Shown piece by piece: positions 1 to 8,459 of a DNA stretch of 64,000 nt. Source of the stretch: Streptomyces sp. NBC_01465. GTDB lineage: Bacteria; Actinomycetota; Actinomycetes; Streptomycetales; Streptomycetaceae. The DNA lies in contig NZ_CP109467.1 of NCBI RefSeq assembly GCF_036227325.1, positions 8,742,001 to 8,806,000 of the forward strand, read 5' to 3'. The translations under genes and the position numbers were made by a program. Within the stretch, counting starts at the first letter, position 1, and every line of letters begins with the position of its first letter. The notes under the pieces were generated by a model. The model was not told where the DNA came from. It did no database searches and worked only from the letters and a program-made list of their open reading frames with translations.

Positions 1-1251
1 GCCGGGTCCTGCGTTGAGCGTGCCCCCGTACAGGGCAGCACGTTCGGTCATCCCGGCCAGCCCGTGCCCCTCGGCTTGCGGTGGCCGGAGTCGGCCGGCC
101 CCACCAGGAGGGCCTGAGTCCTCGACACGGATGCGCAGTTGACCGGGCTCGACGCTGACGCTGACCTGCGCTTGTGCGTGGGGGCCGGCATGTTTGAGAG
201 TGTTGGTGAGGGCTTCCTGAACGATCCGGTAGGCCATCAACTGCAAGCCCCGGTCCAGGGCTCCCGGGTCGCCGTTGAAGCGGTATTCAACATGCGGTCC
301 AGCTGCACGGATACGGCTGAACAGCTCTTCGAGGTCGCTGACTCCGGGCTGTGGGGCAAGCTGAAGGGAATCCGTACGCTCGCGCAGCGCACCGAGCATA
401 CGGCGCAGTTCTCCCAGGGCCGTGCGGCCGGTGTCACCGATGAGGACCAGGGCTTGTTTGCCTTGTTCGGGGGCGGCTTCGACCGCGTACGCGCCACCGT
501 CGGCCAGCGTGATGATGACGGACAGGTTGTGACCGACGATGTCGTGCATCTCCCGGGCGACCCGGGCACGTTCGGTGATGGCAGCCAGCCTGCTGCGCTG
601 GTCGCGCTCGATCTCCAGACGCGCCGCGCGCTCACGGAGTCCGGCCAGCTGTGCACGGCGGATCCGTACGGCAAAACCCAGCGCGATGGCGGCGACCGCG
701 GTGCTGCACAGGAAGAACAGAGCGTCCGGCGTGGATACGGCGCCGGCGAAACGCCAGGCGACCAGACCCAGGGCGCCTGCCATACCGGCGCACGCCCAGG
801 GCAGGTGACGCAGACGACCGTGCAGCACCAGGCTGTAGAGGGCGACGAGCAGGGCTGCATCCGCGCGCAACCAGACTCCCAGCGACCACTGGAGCAGGAA
901 CACCGCCAAGATGGCGGTGAATGCCACTGTGGGGTTCCTGCGTCGGTAGAGCAGCGGCAGTACGAGCCCGGCTTGCAGCGCCAGGGTCCCGGCCAGCGGG
1001 AGGTGGGTGAAGTCGATGCGGATTTCGTCCGGGCCGCCGGGATGTCCGACGAGATCGGGCACGCACAGCACCAGGAACGCGCAGACCACGACCGCCGTGT
1101 CGAGGCCCCACGGGCACCTGCGATCGACGCGGCGCAGCCGCTGAGCGGCGCGGGATCCCCACGCGACCAGCGGATGGCCCGCGAGGAGGTCCGCATCCGC
1201 GTACGGCTGATCGCCATGCGTTCCGGCGTGGACGGCGGCGTCGTTCGTCAA
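1..1251 (-). CDS. NarL-type sensor histidine kinase, 3' end outside the window
   Basis: Membrane histidine kinase of the HisKA_3/HATPase_c class. About 417 residues are visible; the gene runs off the left edge. The best start is a TTG at 1251, since no in-frame ATG or good ribosome site lies upstream. Several hydrophobic segments in the first ~200 residues form the sensor. The phosphoacceptor box reads ARVAREMHDIVGHNLSV. The ATPase N-box reads RIVQEALTNTLKHA, followed by a G-box with EDSGPPGG and GHGLAGMTERA. It lies 90 bases downstream of the ABC permease on the same strand, so it is probably co-transcribed, with a LuxR-type response regulator expected just outside the window. The other long open frames over this stretch are Arg-rich shadows. 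Confidence 0.85.
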   Translation of the reverse strand, partial: MTNDAAVHAGTHGDQPYADADLLAGHPLVAWGSRAAQRLRRVDRRCPWGLDTAVVVCAFLVLCVPDLVGHPGGPDEIRIDFTHLPLAGTLALQAGLVLPLLYRRRNPTVAFTAILAVFLLQWSLGVWLRADAALLVALYSLVLHGRLRHLPWACAGMAGALGLVAWRFAGAVSTPDALFFLCSTAVAAIALGFAVRIRRAQLAGLRERAARLEIERDQRSRLAAITERARVAREMHDIVGHNLSVIITLADGGAYAVEAAPEQGKQALVLIGDTGRTALGELRRMLGALRERTDSLQLAPQPGVSDLEELFSRIRAAGPHVEYRFNGDPGALDRGLQLMAYRIVQEALTNTLKHAGPHAQAQVSVSVEPGQLRIRVEDSGPPGGAGRLRPPQAEGHGLAGMTERAALYGGTLNAGPG

Positions 1252-1339
1252 GGTGACTCTGTCTTCTGTGAGGGGGCGACTGCCGCCGCGGGCCTGCCCG
1301 GAGGACAGCCCCGCGGTACGGCACCTCAGAACTGCAATG

Positions 1340-2188
1340 TCAGGCGTCCGTGCGTACCAGGCGCCATGCGGCACCGGCCAGCGCCAGCACGGTCCAGCCG
1401 AAGAAGACCGTGAGTCCCGCTCCAGGCGAGAGTACGTCGGTGCCGTGGTGCAGGGTGAACATGGCCTCGCCCGCGTTGCTCGGCAGGTAGGGGCTGATGT
1501 TGTCCTGCCAGGAGGTGGGCAGCAGGGAGACCAGACCGGGAACCAGCATCAACGAGGCGACCAGTACGGAGATCCCGCCGGCCACCGACCGCAGCAATGC
1601 CCCCAGTGCGGTACCGATCACCCCGACGAGGCCAAGGTAGAGACCGGCACCCAGCAGAGCGCGCACCACGCCGCCGCCGGAGATCGTGAGCGCTGCGGGC
1701 GTGCCGTCGACGATGCCACTACCGATCAGAAAGGTGGCGAAAACACCCACCAACGCCATGAGGAAAGCGACTCCGCCGAAGACCGCGGCCTTCGCCCAGA
1801 GCACCGGAAGACGGCGCGGGACAGCGGCCAGGGTGGAGCGGATCATCCCGGTGGAGTACTCGCCCGCGGTGACCAGGACACCCAGGACGCCGAGGGCGAG
1901 CTGAGCGAAGTTGGTGCCGAACAGGGAAAGGCTCAATGCTGTGGACGACGCGAAGTCCGGGTCCATGTGCCGACCGGAGTCGATGCGCGACTTGTACTGG
2001 GCGGCCGCGATGAGACCGAAGGCCACCAGGAACACCAGTCCCAGGCCGAGGGTGATCCAGGTGGAGCGGAGCGTCCAGAGTTTGGCCCACTCCGAGCGCA
2101 CGACACGGGGGCCGGTGACCTTGTACGCGGGATGGGCAGTCGGCGGCGCGGGAACTGTGGTGGTATCGGTGACAGTTGCGGAGGACAT
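1340..2188 (-). CDS. ABC-2 type transporter permease
   Basis: Integral membrane subunit of an ABC exporter, 282 residues. After a ~30-residue N-terminal tail the motif SEWAKLWTLRSTW marks the usual entry into the first helix, and about six hydrophobic segments follow. The ATG overlaps the stop of the ATPase gene as TGATG, indicating translational coupling. The substrate cannot be read from sequence. ABC pairs next to a NarL-type two-component system in actinobacteria are often involved in peptide or antibiotic export or stress sensing, which is inference here. Confidence 0.9.
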   Translation of the reverse strand: MSSATVTDTTTVPAPPTAHPAYKVTGPRVVRSEWAKLWTLRSTWITLGLGLVFLVAFGLIAAAQYKSRIDSGRHMDPDFASSTALSLSLFGTNFAQLALGVLGVLVTAGEYSTGMIRSTLAAVPRRLPVLWAKAAVFGGVAFLMALVGVFATFLIGSGIVDGTPAALTISGGGVVRALLGAGLYLGLVGVIGTALGALLRSVAGGISVLVASLMLVPGLVSLLPTSWQDNISPYLPSNAGEAMFTLHHGTDVLSPGAGLTVFFGWTVLALAGAAWRLVRTDA

Positions 2189-3123
2189 CAGGCGGCACTC
2201 CCGGTGAGGTCGAGGCCGGTGGTTGCGTGGTACTCGACAGCGTCGCGTGTGAGGTCCATGAACGCCTGCTCGAGTGAGACCGTGCGATCGGTGAGTTCGA
2301 AGAGGGCGATGCCGTGTTCGGCGGCCTTGTAGCCGATGGCCCGGGCGGTCATGCCGATAACGTTCAGCTCTTCGGAACCCGCCTGCCCAGATATTGCGAT
2401 GCCAGGTCCCGCGAGGAGCTCTCGCAGACGGGCGGGGTCGTCGGTGGCCACCCGTACCGAGTCGCCGCCCGCTTCACGGACCAGGTCCTTGACTGTGGTG
2501 TCGGCCAGCAGGCGACCGCGTCCCACGACGATGAGGTGATCGGCAACCAGAGCCATCTCGCTCATCAGATGGGAAGAGACGAAGACCGTGCGTCCCTCGG
2601 CGGCGAGCCCGGTGAGCAGGTTGCGGATCCACAGCACGCCCTCGGGGTCGAGACCGTTGACCGGCTCGTCGAGCATGACCGTGGCGGGATCGCCGAGCAG
2701 CGCGGCCGCGATGCCCAGCCGCTGGCCCATGCCGAGCGAGAAGGCGCCCGCGCGCCGCTTGGCCACCGACTGCAGACCGGTCAGCTCGATCACCTGCTCC
2801 ACCCGGCTGCGCGGAATCCCGTGCGAGAGGGCGAGGGCGTTGAGATGGTTGAACGCGGAGCGCCCGGGATGGATCGACTTGGCCTCCAGCAGAGCGCCGA
2901 CTTCCTGCAGCGGGGCGGAGTGCTGGGCGTACTGCTTGCCGTTGACGGTCACGCTGCCGCTCGTGGGAGCGTCCAGTCCCACGATCATGCGCATCGTCGT
3001 GGACTTGCCCGCGCCGTTCGGGCCGAGGAACCCGGTGACGGTCCCCGGCCGGACGGTGAACTCCAGCCCGTCGACCGCGGTCTTCTCCCCGTACCGTTTC
3101 GTCAGACCGTGTGCCTCGATCAT
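2188..3123 (-). CDS. ABC transporter ATP-binding protein
   Basis: Cytoplasmic ATPase of the exporter, 311 residues. Walker A is GPNGAGKST near residue 35, the Q-loop region follows, the signature reads SLGMGQRLGIAAALLGDP, and Walker B with catalytic Glu reads TVMLDEPVNGLDPEG. The H-loop is seen in VSSHLMSEM. The C-terminal ~90 residues are the variable domain typical of drug-exporting CcmA/DrrA-like ATPases. It is the first gene of the minus-strand set ATPase, permease, histidine kinase. Confidence 0.93.
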   Translation of the reverse strand: MIEAHGLTKRYGEKTAVDGLEFTVRPGTVTGFLGPNGAGKSTTMRMIVGLDAPTSGSVTVNGKQYAQHSAPLQEVGALLEAKSIHPGRSAFNHLNALALSHGIPRSRVEQVIELTGLQSVAKRRAGAFSLGMGQRLGIAAALLGDPATVMLDEPVNGLDPEGVLWIRNLLTGLAAEGRTVFVSSHLMSEMALVADHLIVVGRGRLLADTTVKDLVREAGGDSVRVATDDPARLRELLAGPGIAISGQAGSEELNVIGMTARAIGYKAAEHGIALFELTDRTVSLEQAFMDLTRDAVEYHATTGLDLTGSAA

Positions 3124-3412
3124 TGCTCACCCTCACGTCGTGGCGGCCGAACCGTCCCGGCCTCTCGGTCGAAACGCTACGGGCGCAGGCGTCGAGACTC
3201 GTGCTACCAGGGATGGAACCAGTGCTCGCGAGGGTGGTACCGGCGTACTACGCGCCCTACTCGCTGCGACATGCGGCAGGGGTGCGGACACCTTGGGGTA
3301 CGGGATCGGGAAGGGTGAACCGGTTCGAGAGGGACAGTCACCGGCGCGATCCGGTGACCGTGCAGGCTGGCGTCGTCGTGAGCGCCGAGGTCACGCTCGG
3401 TGTGCATGAGCG
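3124..3412. other. intergenic stretch without a supported gene
   Basis: About 290 bases upstream of the ABC ATPase gene. Short open frames on both strands lack family resemblance. It presumably carries the promoter of the minus-strand exporter operon; I see no convincing -35/-10 pair or hairpin. Confidence 0.4.
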
Positions 3413-3700
3413 TCATCGCCCTGCCCGGCGCCGCCCGTCGGTTGGGATGAAGCGCGCTTCGCCTGATGCTCTGTTTGTGACGCGGCAGCCCTGTTTAGGA
3501 ATGTCCTGGCCGATCGCCCGGATCACGTTGGCAAGCCACACCAAGTGGTAACCCACGGCCCGGTCCTCGTGAGCAAGTAGATCCTCAAGGTGTTGCCACG
3601 ACTCCGAAAGCTGCACGATCGTGAGGGCCTGGGGCTCGGCGCCAACGCTGAACAGCTCGTCGGCTGAGACAGACCAGAAGAGGTCTTCCTTGAGTGTCAC
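3413..3700 (-). CDS. small conserved-looking hypothetical protein
   Basis: 95 residues from a GTG start, opening MTLKEDLFWSVSADELF. The first ~70 residues look like a genuine acidic, Trp-containing helical protein. The last ~25 residues (after IGQDIPKQG) become Arg-rich and may be read-through past a lost original stop. No strong ribosome site precedes the GTG, and the gene abuts the broken end of an MFS gene, so it may itself be a rearrangement product. Function unknown. Confidence 0.5.
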   Translation of the reverse strand: MTLKEDLFWSVSADELFSVGAEPQALTIVQLSESWQHLEDLLAHEDRAVGYHLVWLANVIRAIGQDIPKQGCRVTNRASGEARFIPTDGRRRAGR

Positions 3701-3707
3701 GGTGGGT

Positions 3708-3944
3708 CCGGCCGACGGCGATGCCGGCGAAGGCGGAGACGATCAGGGCGAGGGAGAACGCCGCGGTGATCGCGCCCGTGGGTCGGTGCGTGTCGGCGGT
3801 GATCTGAGGGTTGAGGACGGGGAAGGCGTAGTAGACGATGCCCCAGCTGGTGATCTGGGTGGCACGCAGAGCGGGGAGTGCGGCGCGCGGCCGTGCCCGA
3901 CGCCGAGTGCCGGGCACGGCCTGGCCGGTGTGCAGGGCGGTCAT
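3708..3944 (-). pseudogene. truncated MFS transporter, N-terminal fragment
   Basis: From an ATG at 3944 the frame reads a short basic lead and then RATQITSWGIVYYAFPVLNP, the first helix of an MFS permease of the kind often seen in actinobacterial arsenic clusters. A second helix (ITAAFSLALIVSAFAGIAVG) follows, and the resemblance stops near 3708, just before the DRxGRR loop. The remaining ten or so helices are missing, replaced by the unrelated 95-residue gene. The start lies 9 bases beyond the stop of the ArsI-like gene, so it was once part of the same operon. Confidence 0.65.
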
Positions 3945-3952
3945 CGAGGTGA

Positions 3953-4402
3953 TCAGCAGCAGGTGCCGGCCTCGGCCACCGCGGGTTCGGTCGTGGTGGT
4001 GCAACAGGTGCTCTGCGGCTGCTTGGTGAGGGTGTCAGCGTCGGCTTTGACGACGTAGACCTCCCAGGGTTCCTGGCCGGGGCCGTGGACCCAGACCTTG
4101 TCCTGGAGCGCGTAGCAGCAGGTGGTGTCGTTCTCCACCGTGGTGTCCATGCCCTGGCCGGCGAGGCGGGTGGTGGCGGCGTGGACGTCTTCGGAGGAGG
4201 CGACTTCTACGCCGAGGTGGTCCATGCGGGTGTCCTGCCCGGTCTCCCCCTGGACGAGGACGAGCTTGAGCGGGGGCTCGGCGATGGCGAAGTTGGCGTA
4301 GCCGTCGCGGAGTTTGGCCGGCTCGGTGTTGAACAGCTTGCTGTAGAAGGCGATCGAGGCGTCGAGGTCGGATACGCGCAGAGCCAGTTGCACTCGGGAC
4401 AT
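3953..4402 (-). CDS. arsI: ArsI/CadI-family vicinal-oxygen-chelate metalloenzyme
   Basis: 149-residue single-domain VOC protein. ArsI members are Fe(II) dioxygenases that cleave the C-As bond of trivalent organoarsenicals; CadI members were named for cadmium induction. Seen here are the N-terminal strand VQLALRVSDLDASIAFY, the metal-ligand region MDHLGVEV (His62), the vicinal thiols Cys95-Cys96 in NDTTCCYALQ that bind As(III) in ArsI, and GQEPWEVYVV with the third ligand Glu. The C-terminus is Cys-rich (TCC, GTCC), possibly an extra metal-binding tail. It follows the flavoprotein gene by 43 bases on the same strand. Confidence 0.85.
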   Translation of the reverse strand: MSRVQLALRVSDLDASIAFYSKLFNTEPAKLRDGYANFAIAEPPLKLVLVQGETGQDTRMDHLGVEVASSEDVHAATTRLAGQGMDTTVENDTTCCYALQDKVWVHGPGQEPWEVYVVKADADTLTKQPQSTCCTTTTEPAVAEAGTCC

Positions 4403-4445
4403 GACAGTCCTCCTGTTGTGGTGGGTGGCGTGTGCGAGGTGCGGT

Positions 4446-5828
4446 TCAGCAACCGCCGGAGGCGGAGCTCTGGGCGGAGCCGGGAGCGCCGAGCTGGATC
4501 AGGGCGGGGGCCGGGGCGCAGCAGCCGCCGCCGTCGGCCCCCTCGGTGTAGGGGGTGTCGAAGAGGCCGGCGCCGCCGCACACCCCGGTCTCGGGGAGGG
4601 TGAGTTCGACGCGGTCGGCGGACTCCGTGTCTCCGGCGAGGGCTGCGACGACCGAGCGGACCTGCTCGTAGCCGGTCATGGCGAGGAAGGTCGGGGCGCG
4701 GCCGTAGGACTTCATGCCGACCAGGTAGATGCCCTGTTCGGGGTGGGACAGTTCGCGGTGGCCGTGCGGGTAGACGGTGCCGCAGGAGTGCTGGTTGGGG
4801 TCGATCAGCGGGGCCAGCTCGACGGGGGCCTGCAGGCGCTCGTCGAGGCCGAGGCGGAGTTCGTCGAGGAAGGTCAGGTCGGGGCGGAAGCCGGTGAGCA
4901 CGATGACCTCGTCCACCGCATCGAGGCGGCGGCCGTCCTCGGCGACCAGGACCAGGCGGCCTTCCGCATCCCGCTCGATCGCGTCGGTGCGGAAGCCGGT
5001 CACCGCATGCGCGTGCCCCTCGTCGACGGCCGCCTTCGCGGCCAGGCCGAGCGCGCCGCGGGCGGGCAGCTCGTCGACCTCGCCACCGCCGAAGGTGGAG
5101 CTGCTGATGCCGCGCCGCAGGATCCACACCCCTTTGGTGCCCGAGCCGTCGTCGGCCTTCGCGAGGTCGGCCAGGGAGGCGAGGGCGGTGAAGGCGGAGG
5201 CGCCGGAGCCGATGACGGCGGTGCGCCTGCCCGCGTAACGGGCGCGTACGGCAGGAGTGTTGAGGTCGGGCACGCGGTAGGCGATGTGGTCGCTTGCGGC
5301 CTTCTCGCCGAGGGCGGGCAGTCCGCTGCCGCCCGCCGGGGACGGGGTGTCCCAGGTGCCGGAGGCGTCGATGACGGCGCGGGCGAAGATCCGCTCCTCG
5401 CGGCCGTCGGCGTGAGCGACGTGGACGACGAACGGCTGGGCCTCGCGGTCGGCGTCGACGATGCGGTCGCGCCCGGAGCGGGAGACGCCGGTGACCCGTG
5501 TGCCGGTGCGCACCTTGTCGCTGAGGGCTTCGGCGAGCGGCTGCAGGTAGGCGTCGGCCCAGTCGCCGCCCGTGGGGTAGGTGTCGGGGTCGGGGCGGGT
5601 CCAGCCGGTGGGAGCGAGGAGCTTCTCGGCGGTCGGGTCGACGACTTCGGCCCAGGTGGAGAAGAGGCGGACGTGCGACCAGTCGCGTACCGCGCTGGCC
5701 GGAGTCGGTCCGGCTTCCAGGACGAGCGGTTCGATGCCGCGCTCGAGAAGGTGGGCGGCGGCGGCCAGGCCGATGGGGCCGGCGCCGATGACCACGGTCG
5801 GCAGGGCGTCGGGAGTGCTCTGGCTCAT
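4446..5828 (-). CDS. FAD-dependent NAD(P)-binding oxidoreductase of an arsenic cluster
   Basis: 460 residues from the ATG at 5828, chosen because GGAGAA stands 6 bases upstream; a longer in-frame start at 5909 would run into the operator. An N-terminal Rossmann motif VVIGAGPIGLAAAAHL binds FAD, a second dinucleotide site reads AVIGSGASAF, and LTGFRPDLTFLDEL near residue 300 is typical of flavin monooxygenase/thioredoxin-reductase-like folds. The C-terminus has a Cys-rich stretch (GVCGGAG, GGGCCAPAP), unusual for the fold and suggestive of metalloid or thiol chemistry. It is divergent from arsR and upstream of arsI. It resembles ArsO-type flavoproteins, but the exact reaction is inferred. Confidence 0.8.
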   Translation of the reverse strand: MSQSTPDALPTVVIGAGPIGLAAAAHLLERGIEPLVLEAGPTPASAVRDWSHVRLFSTWAEVVDPTAEKLLAPTGWTRPDPDTYPTGGDWADAYLQPLAEALSDKVRTGTRVTGVSRSGRDRIVDADREAQPFVVHVAHADGREERIFARAVIDASGTWDTPSPAGGSGLPALGEKAASDHIAYRVPDLNTPAVRARYAGRRTAVIGSGASAFTALASLADLAKADDGSGTKGVWILRRGISSSTFGGGEVDELPARGALGLAAKAAVDEGHAHAVTGFRTDAIERDAEGRLVLVAEDGRRLDAVDEVIVLTGFRPDLTFLDELRLGLDERLQAPVELAPLIDPNQHSCGTVYPHGHRELSHPEQGIYLVGMKSYGRAPTFLAMTGYEQVRSVVAALAGDTESADRVELTLPETGVCGGAGLFDTPYTEGADGGGCCAPAPALIQLGAPGSAQSSASGGC

Positions 5829-5904
5829 CACGTTCTCCAGGGGCAGGTCAGGAGGCGTCGATCTTCTGTTTCGACGTCTGTCGATATGAGGAAGGTTGCC
5901 ATGC

Positions 5905-5936
5905 GACATCGACGGATGTCAATATTGATGCATGTC
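5905..5936. promoter_or_regulatory. palindromic operator between flavoprotein and arsR
   Basis: The divergent intergenic region contains nested inverted repeats: GACATC (5905-5910) opposite GATGTC (5915-5920), a perfect TCAATATTGA at 5919-5928, and GATGCATGTC running into the arsR start at 5932. Such AT-centred palindromes are typical ArsR/SmtB sites. The overlap with the start codon suggests arsR mRNA is leaderless or nearly so. Confidence 0.6.
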
Positions 5937-6312
5937 GAATTCGAGTGTGGTGGAGCTGCCGGTCCTGAACCAGCCGGACGAGGCGGTAGCGCCGTGCTGC
6001 CCGCCGCTGAACGAGCGGCCTTTGAGCGCCGAGGAGGCGGTCCGTACGGCTGCGATGTTCAAGGCGCTCGGCGATCCGGTGCGGCTGCGGCTGTTCTCCC
6101 TGGTTGCCTCGCACGAGGGCGGCGAGGCGTGCGTGTGCGACATCTCCGACGTCGGCGTCTCGCAGCCGACCGTCTCCCACCACCTGAAGAAGCTCAAGGA
6201 CGCCGGACTGCTTTCCTCCGAGCGGCGCGGGACCTGGGTGTACTACCGCATCGAACCGTCCGTGCTGGCCGCGATGGGCCAGATTCTCGCCGTTTCGGGC
6301 GCTGGGGTCTGA
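5932..6312 (+). CDS. arsR: ArsR-family arsenical repressor (CVC type)
   Basis: 126-residue winged-helix repressor. The metalloid site matches the classic ELCVCDL box as EACVCDISD (Cys67, Cys69), and the recognition helix reads SQPTVSHHLKKLKDAGL. An extra N-terminal Cys22-Cys23 pair could contribute to sensing. No ribosome site precedes the ATG, which lies inside the operator palindrome, consistent with leaderless translation. It probably represses itself and the divergent flavoprotein-arsI genes. Confidence 0.9.
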   Translation: MSNSSVVELPVLNQPDEAVAPCCPPLNERPLSAEEAVRTAAMFKALGDPVRLRLFSLVASHEGGEACVCDISDVGVSQPTVSHHLKKLKDAGLLSSERRGTWVYYRIEPSVLAAMGQILAVSGAGV

Positions 6313-6390
6313 CCGCCCGCGACGAGGAGCCGCTGCAGGGACGCTGCGGAAAGGGGCTCGGCTGTCAGTGACCGCCGCGATGTTGGGGGC

Positions 6391-7012
6391 GTGAGCATCG
6401 ATGTCGCCTGGGCGCGCAACGAGTTGAAGATGTTCCTCGACCTGACGCAGCTGTGCCGGCCCCCGGATCCGCCGGGAGTGAGCGTCCTCACCAGCAAGCG
6501 CGCCAACCGTGGCCCGGCATCCGAGATCGCGGAGCGGGCGCACGTGGCGGAGTTGATCCTGGCGCGGGTGTTGCCCAACCGGCGCACCCAGATCAGCGTT
6601 GAGCGGAACAAGAAGGTCAATCGCTGGTGTCAGCACCGTGAGGCCGCCCAGCGCGCGGAGGCCGTGCTGCGGCGCGATGCGGAGATCCGCGAGCACCTGG
6701 GCGACATGGCCCCGCAGCTCAGTGCGGCCGCCCCACTTCGTGGGTGTGGGAGGGTGCCCGGTCTTTGTGGCAGAGCGGTCATTTCCGGGAGGCCGTCACG
6801 GCGGCCGCCAGGAAGGTCGACGCCGAGACGCCTTCCGCAGCATCCACCGCGGCGCGATGGCCTTTGGGGAGGGGTGCTTCGCCGGGATCCGTAACCCCAA
6901 CAGCCACGAGGCCGACCTGCCCGAACTTCCCGAGCACGAGGCGCTGGAACAGCTCGCCGCCTTCAGTGTTCTGGCCCCGTGGGTGGACGCCGCCACCGTC
7001 GAACTGCCCTGA
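6391..7012 (+). pseudogene. decayed TIGR02391-family hypothetical protein
   Basis: Pieces of one protein are spread over three frames. The first, 6391 to about 6729, opens MSIDVAWARNELKMFLDL. The second, around 6744-6828, reads MWEGARSLWQSGHFREAV. The third, about 6855-7012, reads GAMAFGEGCFAGIRNPNSH and ends at TGA 7010-7012. The conserved GxRNPxxH end is that of the TIGR02391 (Ymh-like) family. At least two frameshifts and a short deletion of the middle make it non-functional. The stop codon lies inside the terminator hairpin shared with acr3. Confidence 0.6.
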
Positions 7013-7058
7013 CACTGTCGTCGGCCCGTCCTTGCGACGGGCCGACGACAGTGTCAGG
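7008..7058. terminator. bidirectional terminator with a perfect 23-bp stem
   Basis: Arms at 7008-7030 and 7036-7058 are perfectly complementary, with a 5-base loop CTTGC. It separates convergent genes and contains both stop codons, TGA 7010-7012 on the plus strand and the acr3 TGA at 7054-7056 on the minus strand. Confidence 0.85.
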
Positions 7059-8148
7059 CGGAGACCCTGAACCGGCGTCGCCAGGCCAGCGAGACGTACA
7101 CCAGCGCCACCAGCACGGGGACCTCGATCAGCGGGCCGACCACACCGGACAGCGCCTGGCCGGAGGTGACGCCGAAGGTGGCGATGGCGACCGCGATGGC
7201 CAGCTCGAAGTTGTTGCCGGCCGCGGTGAAGGCGAGCGTGGCGGTGCGGTCGTAGGCGAGGCCGATCGCCTTGCCGAGCGCGAAGGTCCCGAACCACATC
7301 ACCGCGAAGTACACGAGCAGCGGCAGTGCGATCCGTGCGACATCCCACGGCTTCGAGGCGATCGTCTTTCCCTGCAGGGCGAAGAGGATGACGATCGTGA
7401 ACAGGAGCCCGTACAGCGCCCAAGGCCCGATCTTGGGAAGGAAGTTGGACTCGTAGCGCTCGCGGCCCAGCTTCTGCTCGCCGATCCGGCGGGTCAGGAA
7501 CCCGGCCAGGAGGGGTACGCCGAGGAAGATGACAACGTTCAGGGCGATCTTCCACAGGGAGATGTCGAGGTGCTCGCCGTTGCCCAGGCCGAGCCAGCCG
7601 GGCAGCAGGTCGAGGTAGAACCAGCCGAGCAGGCCGAACGCCAGGACCTGGAACACCGAGTTGAGCGCGACCAGCACGGCGGCTGCCTCGCGGTCGCCGC
7701 ACGCCAGGTCGTTCCAGATGATGACCATCGCGATGCAGCGGGCGAGCCCGACGATGATCAACCCGGTGCGGTACTCGGGCAGATCCGCCAGGAAGATCCA
7801 CGCCAGCGCGAACATCACCGCAGGGCCGACGATCCAGTTGATGACCAGCGAGGACACCATCAGCCTCGTGTCGCCGGTGACGGCGTCGAGCTTGTCGTAA
7901 CGGACCTTGGCCAGCACCGGATACATCATCACCAGCAGACCGACGGCGATCGGCAGGGAGATCCCGCCGATCTCGACCTTCGCGAGCGCGTCGTTCAAAC
8001 CGGGGATCAGGCGCCCGAGACCGAGGCCGAGGGCCATGGCGAGCAGGATCCATACGGCGAGGAAGCGGTCCAGGGCGGAGAGCTTCGCGACGCCCCCGTC
8101 CTCCTCGCCGCTCGTGGTGCGGGTCGTGGCGGGTTCGGTGGAGGTCAT
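7054..8148 (-). CDS. acr3: ACR3-family arsenite efflux pump
   Basis: 364-residue integral membrane carrier with about ten hydrophobic segments that exports arsenite using the proton-motive force. The ATG at 8148 overlaps the stop of the upstream arsR as TGATG, so the 74-residue longer frame is rejected. The conserved Cys motif GLARCIAMVIIWNDLACGD carries the essential thiol region, and FTAAGNNFELAIAVAIA is the family's second half-motif. It is translationally coupled to arsR and terminated by the 23-bp hairpin. Confidence 0.93.
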   Translation of the reverse strand: MTSTEPATTRTTSGEEDGGVAKLSALDRFLAVWILLAMALGLGLGRLIPGLNDALAKVEIGGISLPIAVGLLVMMYPVLAKVRYDKLDAVTGDTRLMVSSLVINWIVGPAVMFALAWIFLADLPEYRTGLIIVGLARCIAMVIIWNDLACGDREAAAVLVALNSVFQVLAFGLLGWFYLDLLPGWLGLGNGEHLDISLWKIALNVVIFLGVPLLAGFLTRRIGEQKLGRERYESNFLPKIGPWALYGLLFTIVILFALQGKTIASKPWDVARIALPLLVYFAVMWFGTFALGKAIGLAYDRTATLAFTAAGNNFELAIAVAIATFGVTSGQALSGVVGPLIEVPVLVALVYVSLAWRRRFRVSA

Positions 8149-8459
8149 CAGCAGGCCCGCTTCCTGCCGGTCTCCACGGTCTGCCGGGCGGCAGCAGCCA
8201 GTGCGGCGAAAGAGCCGGCCAGCGCGTCGATGACCTCGGGCTTCAGCGTGTAGTAGATGAACCGGCCGCACGGCTCGGTGTCCACCACACCTGCCTCGCG
8301 CAGCACCTTCATGTGGTTGGAGAGGTTGGTCTGCTTGGCTCCGGTCTCGGCGACCAGGTGCGTGGTGCACAGCGTCTCGTGGGCGAGCAGGGTCACGATC
8401 TGGAGCCTGAGCGGGTCGGCCAGCACCCGCATCAGGTCAGTATCGACTGATGTCAGCAT
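8148..8459 (-). CDS. arsR: ArsR-family repressor (variant Cys site)
   Basis: 103-residue winged-helix protein. It lacks the CVC box of the other ArsR in this cluster and has ETLCTTHLVAETGAKQTNLS instead, with Cys31, a Cys in DTEPCGRF and a C-terminal Cys. This matches actinobacterial ArsR repressors with non-canonical As(III) sites. The recognition helix is KQTNLSNHMKVLREAGVV. It heads a two-gene operon with acr3 and probably represses both directions of the 68-base gap to arsC. Confidence 0.9.
   Translation of the reverse strand: MLTSVDTDLMRVLADPLRLQIVTLLAHETLCTTHLVAETGAKQTNLSNHMKVLREAGVVDTEPCGRFIYYTLKPEVIDALAGSFAALAAAARQTVETGRKRAC

Noticed and set aside
139..1413. 424-codon plus-strand frame over the histidine kinase
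   Set aside because: Arg/Gln/Gly-rich antisense shadow with no domain; the minus frame encodes clear kinase motifs.
4401..6371. 656-codon plus-strand frame over the flavoprotein gene
   Set aside because: Gly/Val-rich low-complexity shadow of the opposite strand; it also swallows the real arsR in another frame.
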